Below, one piece after another: positions 54,431-63,597 of a stretch of 64,000 bases of DNA. Each line of letters opens with the position of its first letter. Position 1 is the stretch's first letter. Origin of the DNA: Bacteroidales bacterium (GTDB taxonomy: Bacteria; Bacteroidota; Bacteroidia; Bacteroidales; UBA10428); the NCBI GenBank assembly GCA_016928305.1, contig JAFGKY010000002.1:62001-126000 (forward strand). The letters run 5' to 3'. The translations under genes were made by a program, and so were the position numbers. The notes beneath the pieces were generated by a model that worked only from the letters and a program-made list of their open reading frames with translations, was not told the DNA's origin and made no database searches.

Positions 54431-55396
54431 CTATAAAATGTTATAGAACCAGCCAAACAATAATGCCCCGGATATGCCTGTAAAAATATACACCATGAAT
54501 ATCCTGAGATTGTATGCTGCATAAAGCAACACCAGATTTGACAACTTGGTAACAGGGCCTGCTATGAAAAATGCCAGCACTGCACCCTGGCTCAATCCCA
54601 TATCAGCCAGTTCGAGCACCACAGGTATGGCGGCACCACCGCAGGAATAGAAGGGGATGCCCGCAGCTGTTGTAAAAAGCACGGAAAGAAAATCATTATC
54701 GTTAAATAATTCTATCATCAGGTTAGGCGGTGTAAGGATCTTTATCAGGGCAGCCAATATTATGGCCAGGGAGAAATACTTGCATATATACAGGGTCATA
54801 CTCCACAGTGCTTTAAAGAAGCTGCGAACGGGTTTCTTCTCCTCCTTTTTCATTGGGATTAAGAGGGTATCTGTGGTTTCCTTTTTAAGGATCGCGGTTT
54901 CTTTAATAAAAGCAAGTTGCATAAGCCATTGTGTAAAATATCCGGCTGCAATACCCAGCAAAAAAGCAGCAATCAGTCGGGCCAGTGCAAGCTCATAGCC
55001 GAAAGCTCCGGCTGTGAGGATAAAAAGGTTCGGGTCGATCAGTGGTGAGGAAACAAGCAAAGCCATCAGAACCGGCAGGGGAGTTCCAAGCATAAACAGC
55101 GATGCCGTAAGGGGTATTACCACATAGCTGCCCAGGGGTGCAACAACGCCTAATGCTGCAGCAAGCAATATAGGAACATTTTTACGGTGGTTAAAAAAAG
55201 CCGCTATCTTTTCTTTCGGCAGGAACATCTTAATAAAAGAAGTTAATAATATACCCGCGATCAGGTAAGGCCAGAGATCTCCAAGCAACGCCACAGCCTC
55301 CTCAAGGACCCGCTTTGTGTAACTTCCGCTGTAATGGTCACGAAAAGTATAAAACAAAAATTCGAAAACAGTACGAAAACCTTTATCTGATATCAT
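54431..55396 (-). CDS. DUF318 (ArsP/SO_0444-like) permease
   Basis: A 321-residue membrane protein with about eight or nine helices in two similar halves, of the DUF318 permease family. The marks are PLGSYVVIPLTASLFMLGTPLPVLMALLVSSPLIDPN and the second-half equivalent IPFYSCGGAAIPVVLELADMGLSQGAVLAFFIAGPVTKLS with a conserved Cys. Relatives export arsenicals or Cu/Zn. It is directly upstream of the DUF362 gene on the same strand; a joint role in metal handling is only a guess. Confidence 0.82.
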   Translation of the reverse strand: MISDKGFRTVFEFLFYTFRDHYSGSYTKRVLEEAVALLGDLWPYLIAGILLTSFIKMFLPKEKIAAFFNHRKNVPILLAAALGVVAPLGSYVVIPLTASLFMLGTPLPVLMALLVSSPLIDPNLFILTAGAFGYELALARLIAAFLLGIAAGYFTQWLMQLAFIKETAILKKETTDTLLIPMKKEEKKPVRSFFKALWSMTLYICKYFSLAIILAALIKILTPPNLMIELFNDNDFLSVLFTTAAGIPFYSCGGAAIPVVLELADMGLSQGAVLAFFIAGPVTKLSNLVLLYAAYNLRIFMVYIFTGISGALLFGWFYNIL

Positions 55397-55541
55397 TCTG
55401 CATCTCCCGGTAATTGTGCGATCAGAAACAATCTTTCTGAATCAGGCTCTTCGGACTGCTAAGATAGTAAGAATGTTCTTCCTTTTCCATCCGGCACCTA
55501 AACTTATTTTTTTTTCATCCCGCAAAAAATGACTGATCTGA

Positions 55542-55727
55542 AAGTATTCCGATTTATATTTGGATGCCATAGTCAGCCAGCCTGGAACTGAAGATGAACC
55601 CAGTACCGGTCTGGAACTACTGTTATGCAAGGAATTTGTCAAGGTTCATGGCGTCCAGATCTGGGTTGAAAGTAAGGAAAACCTGGGAAGTACATTTTGT
55701 TTTACCATTCCGTCCCAAGCGAACTGA
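55542..55727 (+). pseudogene. Remnant of a histidine kinase C-terminus
   Basis: After a TGA at 55539-55541 the frame reads on to TGA at 55725-55727 without an ATG. It contains PGTEDEPSTGLELLLCKEF followed by VKVHGVQIWVESKENLGSTF and FTIP, the last part of a HATPase_c domain (G2 box and final strands; the usual GTGLGL is STGLEL). The rest of the kinase is missing, so this is a decayed gene end. It differs from the intact kinase at 23401-27405 and is from another family member. A repeat arm begins five bases later. Confidence 0.75.
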
Positions 55728-55731
55728 ATGT

Positions 55732-55775
55732 AGCCACAAAGGCACCAAAACACTAAGGTATCACAAAGTAATTCA
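55732..55775. repeat. Single arm of the AGCCACAAAGGCACC repeat family
   Basis: TAGCCACAAAGGCACCAAAACACTAAGG... TCACAAAG closely matches both arms of the inverted repeat at 41544-41655. It lies immediately after the kinase remnant, a typical place for a mobile or recombination-prone repeat. Confidence 0.6.
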
Positions 55776-55927
55776 TACTTACTCATCTAACGTATGATAG
55801 ATTAAACAAGAGATCATTATTCCGGAATCACTTTAATGGCTGACATGAAATAATATCTGCATTTCCTGGTTAATATTTACCGGGTTTCATTAACTTTCGT
55901 CGTTCTGATCCAACATTTTAAGAAACC

Positions 55928-56467
55928 ATGAAAGCATATACACGACGTGATTTTGTCAGGATTTCTGCAGCCTGCACCGGCAGTCTTCTTCTTGTGCCGG
56001 GTTGCAGATCAAAACGGGGCCGATGGTTCTTCTTTACGGATGAAGAAGCTTTACAAATGGGAGCCATTGTGGAATGCCTTATTCCAACCGATGATTTTCC
56101 CGGGGCCAAAGAAGCCGATGTCATTAATTTTATGGATAAACAGCTCGTTGGTTATTACAGGCGGCATCAAAACACCTATCGCGTTGGACTGACCAGATTC
56201 AATGAATCGTGCATGCAAAGGTATGGAAAGAACTTTAATGAACTGGATGAAGAAAAAAAGAACATTTTTCTGAAATTGCTGGAAGAAAACAAACTGGATG
56301 GTGAATCCTGGAAAGAATTTTCTTCTGCAGAATTTTTCAATCTTGTTCTCGATCATACCATGCAGGGTTTTTATGGCAGTCCCAGACATGGCGGTAATAA
56401 AGATTATATAAGTTATCGTATGCTGCAGCTCGATTATCCACTGATCATTGGCCGAAACAAGTATTAA
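55928..56467 (+). CDS. Gluconate 2-dehydrogenase subunit 3-like Tat lipoprotein
   Basis: A 179-residue protein of the Gluconate_2-dh3 family. The N-terminus has a twin-arginine motif (TRRDFVRI) and then a lipobox-like VPGC at residue 26, so it should be folded before export by Tat and lipid-anchored. Conserved family segments are LIPTDDFPGAKEADVINFMD and HTMQGFYGSPRHGGNKD. In relatives this subunit escorts the flavoprotein across the membrane; the next gene, 24 bases on, is a GMC flavoprotein with no signal peptide of its own, which supports that role. Confidence 0.87.
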   Translation: MKAYTRRDFVRISAACTGSLLLVPGCRSKRGRWFFFTDEEALQMGAIVECLIPTDDFPGAKEADVINFMDKQLVGYYRRHQNTYRVGLTRFNESCMQRYGKNFNELDEEKKNIFLKLLEENKLDGESWKEFSSAEFFNLVLDHTMQGFYGSPRHGGNKDYISYRMLQLDYPLIIGRNKY

Positions 56468-56491
56468 CAGGATTAATCCCGGAAATACCGC

Positions 56492-58144
56492 ATGGCAAAC
56501 AAACAGGTAAATGCAGTTATCATTGGTGCCGGAGCCGGCGGTGGCATAGTTGCCAAGGAACTTGCCACGGCCGGTTTATTGGTTGTACTGTTGGAACGTG
56601 GCAAGTGGCAAACTTATAATGATCATGATAACGATGAGTTGATTTCACAACGTACCAGCGCATTAAAATGCCCCTTCGGACCGGACAACGAAAAATACAG
56701 GCGAGTGGTTCCCGACGGGAAAGGAGGCTGGCGTATAGTCCTTCCGAATGACTGGGCATATGGCAACAATGCCGGTTGTGTTGGGGGCGGGACACTCAGT
56801 TATGGAGCCATGGCCTGGCGTTTTATGCCTGAAGATTTTGCCATGAAGACCACTTACGGTACTGTTGAGGGGTCCACGCTTGTAGACTGGCCATTATCCT
56901 ATGACGATCTTGAACCTTTTTATGAAAAAGCCGAATATGAAATAGGGGTTTCCGGTGATCATACCCTGAATCCTTTTGCCCCGCCCCAAAATAAGCACTA
57001 TCCTATGCCTCCTTTCCCGTATAACCGCGAAGGGAAAATGCTGGAACCGGCGGCCAGAAAGCTTGGGTTACACCCGTTTCCGATTCCCATGCTGCGCAAT
57101 TCGGTTTTTTACAATGGCCGGCCTCCCTGCATTCACATGCGTACCTGCATAGGGTATGCATGTCCGGTAAATGCCAAAGCCGGAAGTCAGAACACAGTGA
57201 TACCGGTTGCATTGAAAACAGGTAACTGTCAGGTAAAAAGCGAATGCAAAGTGAGTGAAATAATCGTGGATGAGAAAGGCAGGGCCAGGGGCATTAACTA
57301 TTTTGATCAACAGGATAACCCTAAGACCCAGGCGGCCGATCTGGTGGTTGTATGTGCTTCTGCAACCGAAACAGCACGTTTGCTTCTGAACTCAAAATCT
57401 GTTCTTTTCCCGGACGGGGCCGGAAACAATAACGGATGGGTGGGTCATAATCTGCAGGATCATGCCTATTGCGGAGCGGTCGGACTGTTTGAAGAAGAGG
57501 TATACGATGATGCAGGACCGGGAGCATGTATTGCCGTTAACGATTTCAACCATCATAATGCAGAAATTGTCGGAGGCGGATTGCTGGCCAATGAGTTCAT
57601 CCGCCAGCCATACCTTTTTTCGGGAATCCGGCCTCCCGGTAATGCCCGGTGGGGAAAAGAACATAAAGATTTTCAACGTGAATATTTTAAAAAACACATT
57701 TCTGTTGTCGGACCCATACAGGAAATGCCGGTTTTTGAAAACCAGGTTGCCATTGATCCTTCTGTCAGAGATTATTGGGGCATACCGGTGCTTAGAGTCT
57801 CCGGTTTTCGTCACCCCAAAGATTTTGAAGGGTGTAATTTTCTTGCCTCAAAAGCCGAACAGTGGTTGAAGGAAACAGGTGCCCATACCACCTGGAAGGT
57901 TATTCCGGGTCAACGTGCCGGGGCAGGTCAGCACCAGGCAGGTACATGCCGTATGGGGAACGATCCGAAAACATCGGTTACCAACCGCTATGGGCAGCTG
58001 CATGAAATCGATAATCTTTTTATTGCCGATGGCAGTCTGCATGTTACAAACGGAGGGTTTAATCCCGCACTCACCATTATGGCTCTGTCTTACTGGGTAT
58101 CCGATTTTATAAAAAAGGAATGGAAAGGCACACGTTTTAAATAA
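56492..58144 (+). CDS. GMC oxidoreductase (flavoprotein dehydrogenase subunit)
   Basis: A 550-residue FAD-dependent dehydrogenase. The FAD-binding motif VIIGAGAGGGIVAKELA is at 9-25, LLERGK follows, and GCVGGGTLSYGAMAWRF and CIGYACPVNAKAGSQNTVIP contact the flavin. The active-site His and Asn are in QHQAGTCRMG and NGGFNPALTIMA. Family members oxidise sugars, alcohols or gluconate and pass electrons to cytochromes. There is no signal peptide; export with the preceding Tat subunit is inferred. The substrate is unknown. The next gene, 18 bases on, encodes a multiheme cytochrome. Confidence 0.9.
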   Translation: MANKQVNAVIIGAGAGGGIVAKELATAGLLVVLLERGKWQTYNDHDNDELISQRTSALKCPFGPDNEKYRRVVPDGKGGWRIVLPNDWAYGNNAGCVGGGTLSYGAMAWRFMPEDFAMKTTYGTVEGSTLVDWPLSYDDLEPFYEKAEYEIGVSGDHTLNPFAPPQNKHYPMPPFPYNREGKMLEPAARKLGLHPFPIPMLRNSVFYNGRPPCIHMRTCIGYACPVNAKAGSQNTVIPVALKTGNCQVKSECKVSEIIVDEKGRARGINYFDQQDNPKTQAADLVVVCASATETARLLLNSKSVLFPDGAGNNNGWVGHNLQDHAYCGAVGLFEEEVYDDAGPGACIAVNDFNHHNAEIVGGGLLANEFIRQPYLFSGIRPPGNARWGKEHKDFQREYFKKHISVVGPIQEMPVFENQVAIDPSVRDYWGIPVLRVSGFRHPKDFEGCNFLASKAEQWLKETGAHTTWKVIPGQRAGAGQHQAGTCRMGNDPKTSVTNRYGQLHEIDNLFIADGSLHVTNGGFNPALTIMALSYWVSDFIKKEWKGTRFK

Positions 58145-58162
58145 ATCACTACCGCAGCCATC

Positions 58163-59242
58163 ATGAAAAATCCCAAGCGTGTCCGGAAATACTTCTTTAT
58201 CTTGTTGCTGAGCCTGATTACGATTCTCCTCATCATGGAAACCGGATTTGTGATCTGGAACACCACTGATCCCTTAAAAACCTGTGCTTCCTGTCACGAA
58301 ATTCGCAATTCCTATGAAACATGGGCCATCTCAGCTCATCGTGAAGTTGATTGTAAAACCTGTCACGGAACAGCCTTAAGTGCAGGAACGCACAGCCTGA
58401 TGGAAAAAGCCCGTATGCTGAAAAGATACTTTCATGATCACAACGTGGATGATGTAAGGCTAAATGAAAAACAGGTTGGTAAGATGGTTGACCTTTGTGC
58501 AGACTGTCACCAGAATGAATTTGCCAAATGGATAACAGGAGGACATTCCATGCGGTTTACCGACGTTTTTCTTAACGAGGAGCAGAACAAAAAAGAACCT
58601 GCAAATGAGCATTGCCTGCGTTGCCATGGTATGTTTTATGAAGGCAGTGTGGCATCACTTGTTACTCCGCTGGATACAACCGGACCCTGGAAAATTATTT
58701 CTTCCTCCCACAAAGCCCGTTATGCCATTCCATGCCTGGCTTGTCATAGTATTCACACACCGGGGCAACTCGCTGCACCGCCTGATTATGCTAACCCCGG
58801 CCAAAAGGCTTATAACCAGCATGCTTCTTATCCTAAAGCAGGTTATTATGATAAATATGAAAAAGAACACTTCCGCGCTGATGCACTGCCAAAACTTCAG
58901 GCATGGCAAAAGGACAGGAAGATTCTCGTCTCTGATGAACCGCTGATGCGTATTTGCTCTCAATGCCATGCTCCGGACGCCTCACACCAGGTCGGAACAA
59001 GTGATGACCATACACCAACAGGAGTACATGAAGGATTAAGCTGTATGGCCTGTCATCAGCCACACACCAACGATGCCATGAAATCCTGCAGGTATTGCCA
59101 TCCGGCCTTTTCCAACTGCGGATTGGATGTTGAAACGATGAATACAACCTTTATTAACCCGGATAGCCCTTATGACATTCATACGGTTAGCTGCACAGAC
59201 TGCCATCCCGGATTTGTACGCAACCAAAATAAACCCGAATAA
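58163..59242 (+). CDS. Membrane-anchored nine-heme cytochrome c
   Basis: A 359-residue protein with an N-terminal signal anchor (about 10-31) and nine CxxCH sites: CASCH, CKTCH, CADCH, CLRCH, CLACH, CSQCH, CMACH, CRYCH and CTDCH. The first part resembles NapC/NrfH-type quinol-oxidising cytochromes (WNTTDPLKTCASCHEI). Typical gluconate dehydrogenases use a three-heme cytochrome subunit; this one has nine hemes. It is last in the three-gene dehydrogenase operon and may carry electrons either to the quinone pool or outward. Confidence 0.92.
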   Translation: MKNPKRVRKYFFILLLSLITILLIMETGFVIWNTTDPLKTCASCHEIRNSYETWAISAHREVDCKTCHGTALSAGTHSLMEKARMLKRYFHDHNVDDVRLNEKQVGKMVDLCADCHQNEFAKWITGGHSMRFTDVFLNEEQNKKEPANEHCLRCHGMFYEGSVASLVTPLDTTGPWKIISSSHKARYAIPCLACHSIHTPGQLAAPPDYANPGQKAYNQHASYPKAGYYDKYEKEHFRADALPKLQAWQKDRKILVSDEPLMRICSQCHAPDASHQVGTSDDHTPTGVHEGLSCMACHQPHTNDAMKSCRYCHPAFSNCGLDVETMNTTFINPDSPYDIHTVSCTDCHPGFVRNQNKPE

Positions 59243-59337
59243 TCACTAACTAAAAATTTATACTTTTATTCCTAATTTATAGAAATGCATAATACTTAAG
59301 TCAGTAGCTACTAACTACTAACTAACTACTAAAAAAA
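59243..59337. repeat. Intergenic CTACTAA stutter repeat
   Basis: Between the cytochrome and MBOAT genes. At about 59307-59332 the words CTAACTACTAACTAACTACTAA are chained, the same kind of short imperfect iteration as seen in other spacers. No promoter consensus is present. Confidence 0.5.
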
Positions 59338-60996
59338 TTGCTCGACTCCCTCAGAAATATCTTCATCTTTGACCAGAAATCACCGATGATTTTTACCCGG
59401 CCCTATTTCTGGGGATTCTTCATCATTGTTTTCTTTCTCTATTCATTTCTTTATAGAAAGAAAGCTTTACGAAACATTTACCTGTTTGCCATCAGTTACT
59501 TCTTCTATTATAAAACCGGGGGACTTTTTGTTTTCATCCTGCTCTTTGCCACACTCAGTGACTATCTGATCGGACATGCCATTTACAGGTCTAAACCGGT
59601 AATCCTGAAAAAATTATGGTTATCCCTGAGTGTGATTGTAAATCTCTCCGTTTTGTGCTTCTTCAAATATGACTATTTTTTCACCGACACCGTCAACCGG
59701 TTGTTTCATACCCATTTTGAGGTCGTCACCCATGCTGCCCTTTGGTCCAATCAACTGCTGGGCACCCATTTCGATATCAGTAAAATACTGCCTCCGGTGG
59801 GCATATCGTTTTTTACCTTTCAGACCATGAGCTATGCTATTGATTTATATCGCGGACTGGTAAAACCCGTGAAGAATCCGGTTGATTATGCCTTTTATGT
59901 TTCATTCTTCCCGCAACTGGTATCAGGACCTATCGTCAGGGCATCCCAGTTTATTCCTCAACTCTATCAGGAATATACTTTGACCCATTATGAATTTGGA
60001 CTGAGTGTATATATGATACTGAAAGGATTATTCAAAAAAATGTTTATAGGTGATTATATAGCCATTAACCTGATTGATCGTGTTTTTGCCAATCCTGTCT
60101 CCTATACAGGCTTTGAAAACCTGATGGGGCTTTACGGATATTCGTTGCAGGTATATTGTGATTTTTCGGGTTACACGGACATAGCCATTGGCCTGGCCCT
60201 GCTGATGGGATTTAAGCTGCCGCAGAATTTCAACTCCCCCTATAAGGCAAAAAACGTAGGGGATTTCTGGAAACGCTGGCATATGTCGCTTTCATCGTGG
60301 CTGAAAGATTACCTGTATATACCCATGGGGGGAAACCGGGGAGCTTCGTTTTTCACCTATATAAGTCTTACGACTGTCCTGGTTTTTATTGTGCTGATAT
60401 CCGGCAAACTATGGCTGGCTGTTATTTTTCTACCGGCTATTGCTGTAATTTGGGTGTTGACACGATTCTTTCCAGGTCTCAAGCTGACCATCAGCACCAA
60501 TATAAACCTTATGATGACCATGCTGCTTGGAGGACTCTGGCATGGTGCCAGCTGGACGTTCGTTATCTGGGGAGGATTGAACGGAATCGGCCTGGTCATA
60601 TACAAATTCTGGAAGAAGATCAGTCCCTATGAAAACTCCAGTCACCGGCTGGCTACCCTGTGGAAAATTTTCCTGACCTTTAATTTCATAACCTTTACCC
60701 GCATCTGGTTTCGCGGTGAGTCCATGCAGGGCACCTTTGACCTGCTCAACCAGGTAGGCAACAACTTTGGATGGGATCATGTACCTGTTATGGTATTTGC
60801 CTATTGGAAGGTCTTCCTCGTGATGTTGCTGGGTTATGTGCTTCACTGGCTGCCTTATGCCACGAAGGACAAGCTGTTGAACTGGTTCGTTGATACGCCC
60901 ATATATGCAAAAATCCTCCTCTGTGCCCTGGTAGTTTTCATCATCTACCAGTCCATGTCCGCCGGTCTGCAGCCGTTTATTTATTTTCAGTTTTAA
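59338..60996 (+). CDS. MBOAT-family O-acyltransferase
   Basis: A 552-residue membrane enzyme with ten or more helices of the AlgI-like MBOAT group. Landmarks are PPVGISFFTFQTMSYAIDLYRG, FPQLVSGPIVRASQF, YCDFSGYTDIAIGLALLMG, FWKRWHMSLSSWLKDYLYIPMGG and the conserved His in LGGLWHGASWTF. It would transfer acetyl or acyl groups to an exported polysaccharide or cell-wall glycan. The start is a TTG whose N-terminus (MLDSLRNIFIFDQKSPMIF) fits the family; ATG at 59386 is an alternative. No AlgJ/SGNH partner gene is found next to it. Confidence 0.9.
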   Translation: MLDSLRNIFIFDQKSPMIFTRPYFWGFFIIVFFLYSFLYRKKALRNIYLFAISYFFYYKTGGLFVFILLFATLSDYLIGHAIYRSKPVILKKLWLSLSVIVNLSVLCFFKYDYFFTDTVNRLFHTHFEVVTHAALWSNQLLGTHFDISKILPPVGISFFTFQTMSYAIDLYRGLVKPVKNPVDYAFYVSFFPQLVSGPIVRASQFIPQLYQEYTLTHYEFGLSVYMILKGLFKKMFIGDYIAINLIDRVFANPVSYTGFENLMGLYGYSLQVYCDFSGYTDIAIGLALLMGFKLPQNFNSPYKAKNVGDFWKRWHMSLSSWLKDYLYIPMGGNRGASFFTYISLTTVLVFIVLISGKLWLAVIFLPAIAVIWVLTRFFPGLKLTISTNINLMMTMLLGGLWHGASWTFVIWGGLNGIGLVIYKFWKKISPYENSSHRLATLWKIFLTFNFITFTRIWFRGESMQGTFDLLNQVGNNFGWDHVPVMVFAYWKVFLVMLLGYVLHWLPYATKDKLLNWFVDTPIYAKILLCALVVFIIYQSMSAGLQPFIYFQF

Positions 60997-61520
60997 TAAT
61001 CTCACCTTATTCCCGTTCGTGCGAAATAGCTATATAGAGTAGTTGAACCTTGAAAATGCTTTCATTAATAGATCAAGGGACTCAATCCCTGTTTGTTCTT
61101 TTTCGTTACCAAGAAAGGGGCAGATTTCTTACCATCCTGATTTCTCTTGATCCTTGACTGACAGAAAAGGATCTAACCCTGAGAAAAGACCATAAACCGG
61201 AATGATATTCTATTTAACCTGGTTGGCAGGACAGAAAGACCTCGGATCATCAACTGTAAACAGGGATGAATCAATTGAATCCTGATCTGATTTACAGGCG
61301 GGGATCCCATGAAAAAATCGGGTAACCATTATATAGGTCATCAATGATCCGTATAAAAGCACTTATAACAATCTCTTCAAGCAACAGCAATATCTTTTTG
61401 TGTTTCATTCTTTAGTATTTCAATAAATGATTACTTTTAATGCCCAAAAAAAGCAGAAGGAAACACTGCCAGAACATATTAAAAGAAAATAATATTCAAA
61501 AATGAACCAATAAGCAATAT
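60997..61520. other. 524-base intergenic region
   Basis: No credible gene on either strand and no tRNA. A short hairpin (AGGGACTCAATCCCT, about 61075-61092) followed by T-rich sequence may end the MBOAT transcript. The rest is unremarkable AT-rich sequence leading to the GT2 gene. Confidence 0.4.
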
Positions 61521-62246
61521 ATGAATAAAACCCTTCTTATAATTCCTGCATTTAACGAAAGTACAAAAATTGGCGAAGTAATTAACAAAGTGAACCAGCA
61601 TTGCAAGTCAATCATTGATAAGATTTGTGTTGTTGATGATTTTTCCTCCGACGATACTGCTGAAAAGGCTGCTAATGCAGGAGCCTTTGTTTTAAAGCAT
61701 AGTAAAAATCTCGGCGTTGGAGCCGCCATCAGGACAGGCCTCGATTATGGATACAGAGAAAACTATGATATTGCGGTAATAATATCAGGTGACGATCAGC
61801 ACGATCCTCAGGAAATGCCAAATATATTGACCCCTTTAATCAGAGAAGATTTTGATTTTATTCAAGGATCAAGATTCATGAAAGGAGGAAAAACGGTCAA
61901 TCAACCTTTTTTCAGGAAATTACTGACCAAAATTTATCCTGTAATCTTTTATTTGCTAACAGGAAAATACTGTTCAGATATCACAAACGGGTTCAGGGGT
62001 TTCAAAATTAAAAGTATTTGTGATGATCCTTCAATTAATCTTCATCAATATTGGCTGAACCGTTATGAACTGGAAGTTTATCTCCTTTATAAAATCTATA
62101 ATTCAAACCGGTACAAAAAAAAGGAAGTTCCGATTTCGATTTTGTATCACAATCGCATAAGGGAACGAACCAAAATGAAACCATTGATCGACTGGTGGAG
62201 GATTTTCAGACCATTATTATTGCTGAGATTAAAAATAAAAGCTTGA
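61521..62246 (+). CDS. GT2 glycosyltransferase, dolichol-phosphate-mannose-synthase-like
   Basis: A 241-residue soluble GT-A enzyme without C-terminal helices. Motifs are LLIIPAFNES, VDDFSSDDT, KNLGVGAAIRTGL, SGDDQHDP (metal-binding D-x-D region) and QGSRFMKGG. The family transfers sugars from nucleotide donors to polyprenyl phosphate. It faces a GT-C-like membrane protein whose gene ends four bases away on the other strand; such lipid-linked sugars are the donors of GT-C enzymes, so the two may cooperate. Confidence 0.87.
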   Translation: MNKTLLIIPAFNESTKIGEVINKVNQHCKSIIDKICVVDDFSSDDTAEKAANAGAFVLKHSKNLGVGAAIRTGLDYGYRENYDIAVIISGDDQHDPQEMPNILTPLIREDFDFIQGSRFMKGGKTVNQPFFRKLLTKIYPVIFYLLTGKYCSDITNGFRGFKIKSICDDPSINLHQYWLNRYELEVYLLYKIYNSNRYKKKEVPISILYHNRIRERTKMKPLIDWWRIFRPLLLLRLKIKA

Positions 62247-62250
62247 TAGT

Positions 62251-63597
62251 TTAATTGGAATCATTCCAAGGATCTTTCAAATAGTTATAGTATTCTTTTG
62301 AAGGATTTAACTTAAGGAATATTTTCCAATATGCCTTTTTTGACATTTTTGCAGGATCTATAATGTTATCTACATATTGTCTCGTCTGAAACAAATTCAA
62401 TGAGATTGATAATAAAACAATAAGAATAAAACTGTATTTAATTGCTGGTCCTTTATTAAAAGTCCATGCAATAAAAGCAGCCAGGGGAAGAGATAATATA
62501 CTGTACGAATCAATGAAGGCTCTTTGTCCATAACTACCTCCATACCACCAGCAAAACCATGACAAAACCACATAAATATTGAGAATAGTGAAAATTAATA
62601 GCGGGATAAACCATTCCTTTTGTTTAAAAAATGATACAACAATACCCAATAAAGAAAAAACCATGACCGGAGTATACAGCAACCAACCTTTTGTATAACT
62701 AAACAGACCTTTGATAATATGCGGGGTTAAGAAATCAAAATGTGCACCTGGTCCATATGAAAAAAACAAAAATTTCCCTGTAATGTATTTCCAGTACAGG
62801 AACTGAGGAATCCAGATTAAAATGAAGAAAAATATTATTGCTAAAAGCAAATAACTATTTTTGATAAAAAAAAGGATTCTTTCTCTAAGTTCATTGAATT
62901 TAATTACTTTCCAAAATACAAACGGGATAAAAATGATAATATTAGTTGGCCTGATAAGCGTAATAATCCCTCCAAGTAATCCCAGGTAAATTGAATACCT
63001 GAGGCAAGGCTTTTCATACCAACGGATGGTGTAATAAATAAAAACTGCAATCAGAGAAAATTCATACCCATGCGGAAAGGGTGCATTATAACTTGCATAA
63101 TACAGGAGGTTGGTTCCAAAGAATACAATTAACAAGGTCATAAAGACAATCCATTCATTAAAATATTTCAGTAGAACTTTTCTCAGATACAACAATCCTA
63201 TCAACAGATAGATAATGAGATTAAACTGAAGTCCGCAATAATAAGGAAGGCTGTATCCGTTTGCCTCATAACCTGAATGTCGGGCGATATAATGACTAAT
63301 CAAGAATGTCGGGCTATAAAGCATTGCCATACCAGCACTGGTCATTATACAACGTTTTCTAATAGGCAACGTTAAACCCCAGACGTATTTATGGAAATAT
63401 TCAGTATTTCTCTCTGAATAAGACAAGGATAGATCTTTAAAAATGAAAACTGCAGGCAAATACGTGTAATATTGCTGAATATCACTAAACGTCATTAAAC
63501 GTTTTTCAAATGTCCTGAAGTTTTGGATATCAATAACAATAACAGTAATGACTATTATGCCAATCAGTATCTTCGATGGAGAAACCTTTTTCAACAC
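62251..63597 (-). CDS. GT-C-like polytopic membrane protein
   Basis: A 448-residue membrane protein with about ten or eleven helices. A long first extracytoplasmic loop carries DIQQYYTYLPAVF near residue 39, in the place of the acidic catalytic motif of GT-C glycosyltransferases (PMT/ArnT type). Aromatic segments such as YNAPFPHGYEFSLIAVF and WFCWWYGGSYGQRAFIDSY resemble bacterial DUF families called putative glycosyltransferases. I cannot assign the substrate. Its gene ends four bases from the end of the convergent GT2 gene. Confidence 0.65.
   Translation of the reverse strand: MLKKVSPSKILIGIIVITVIVIDIQNFRTFEKRLMTFSDIQQYYTYLPAVFIFKDLSLSYSERNTEYFHKYVWGLTLPIRKRCIMTSAGMAMLYSPTFLISHYIARHSGYEANGYSLPYYCGLQFNLIIYLLIGLLYLRKVLLKYFNEWIVFMTLLIVFFGTNLLYYASYNAPFPHGYEFSLIAVFIYYTIRWYEKPCLRYSIYLGLLGGIITLIRPTNIIIFIPFVFWKVIKFNELRERILFFIKNSYLLLAIIFFFILIWIPQFLYWKYITGKFLFFSYGPGAHFDFLTPHIIKGLFSYTKGWLLYTPVMVFSLLGIVVSFFKQKEWFIPLLIFTILNIYVVLSWFCWWYGGSYGQRAFIDSYSILSLPLAAFIAWTFNKGPAIKYSFILIVLLSISLNLFQTRQYVDNIIDPAKMSKKAYWKIFLKLNPSKEYYNYLKDPWNDSN

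Noticed and set aside
55732-55775. Transposon end or att site
   Set aside because: Only a single arm is present and no integrase or transposase gene or target duplication is visible, so only a repeat is called.
60430-61005. 191-codon minus-strand open frame over the MBOAT gene end
   Set aside because: Low-complexity polar composition with no recognisable motif, fully overlapping a well-supported enzyme.
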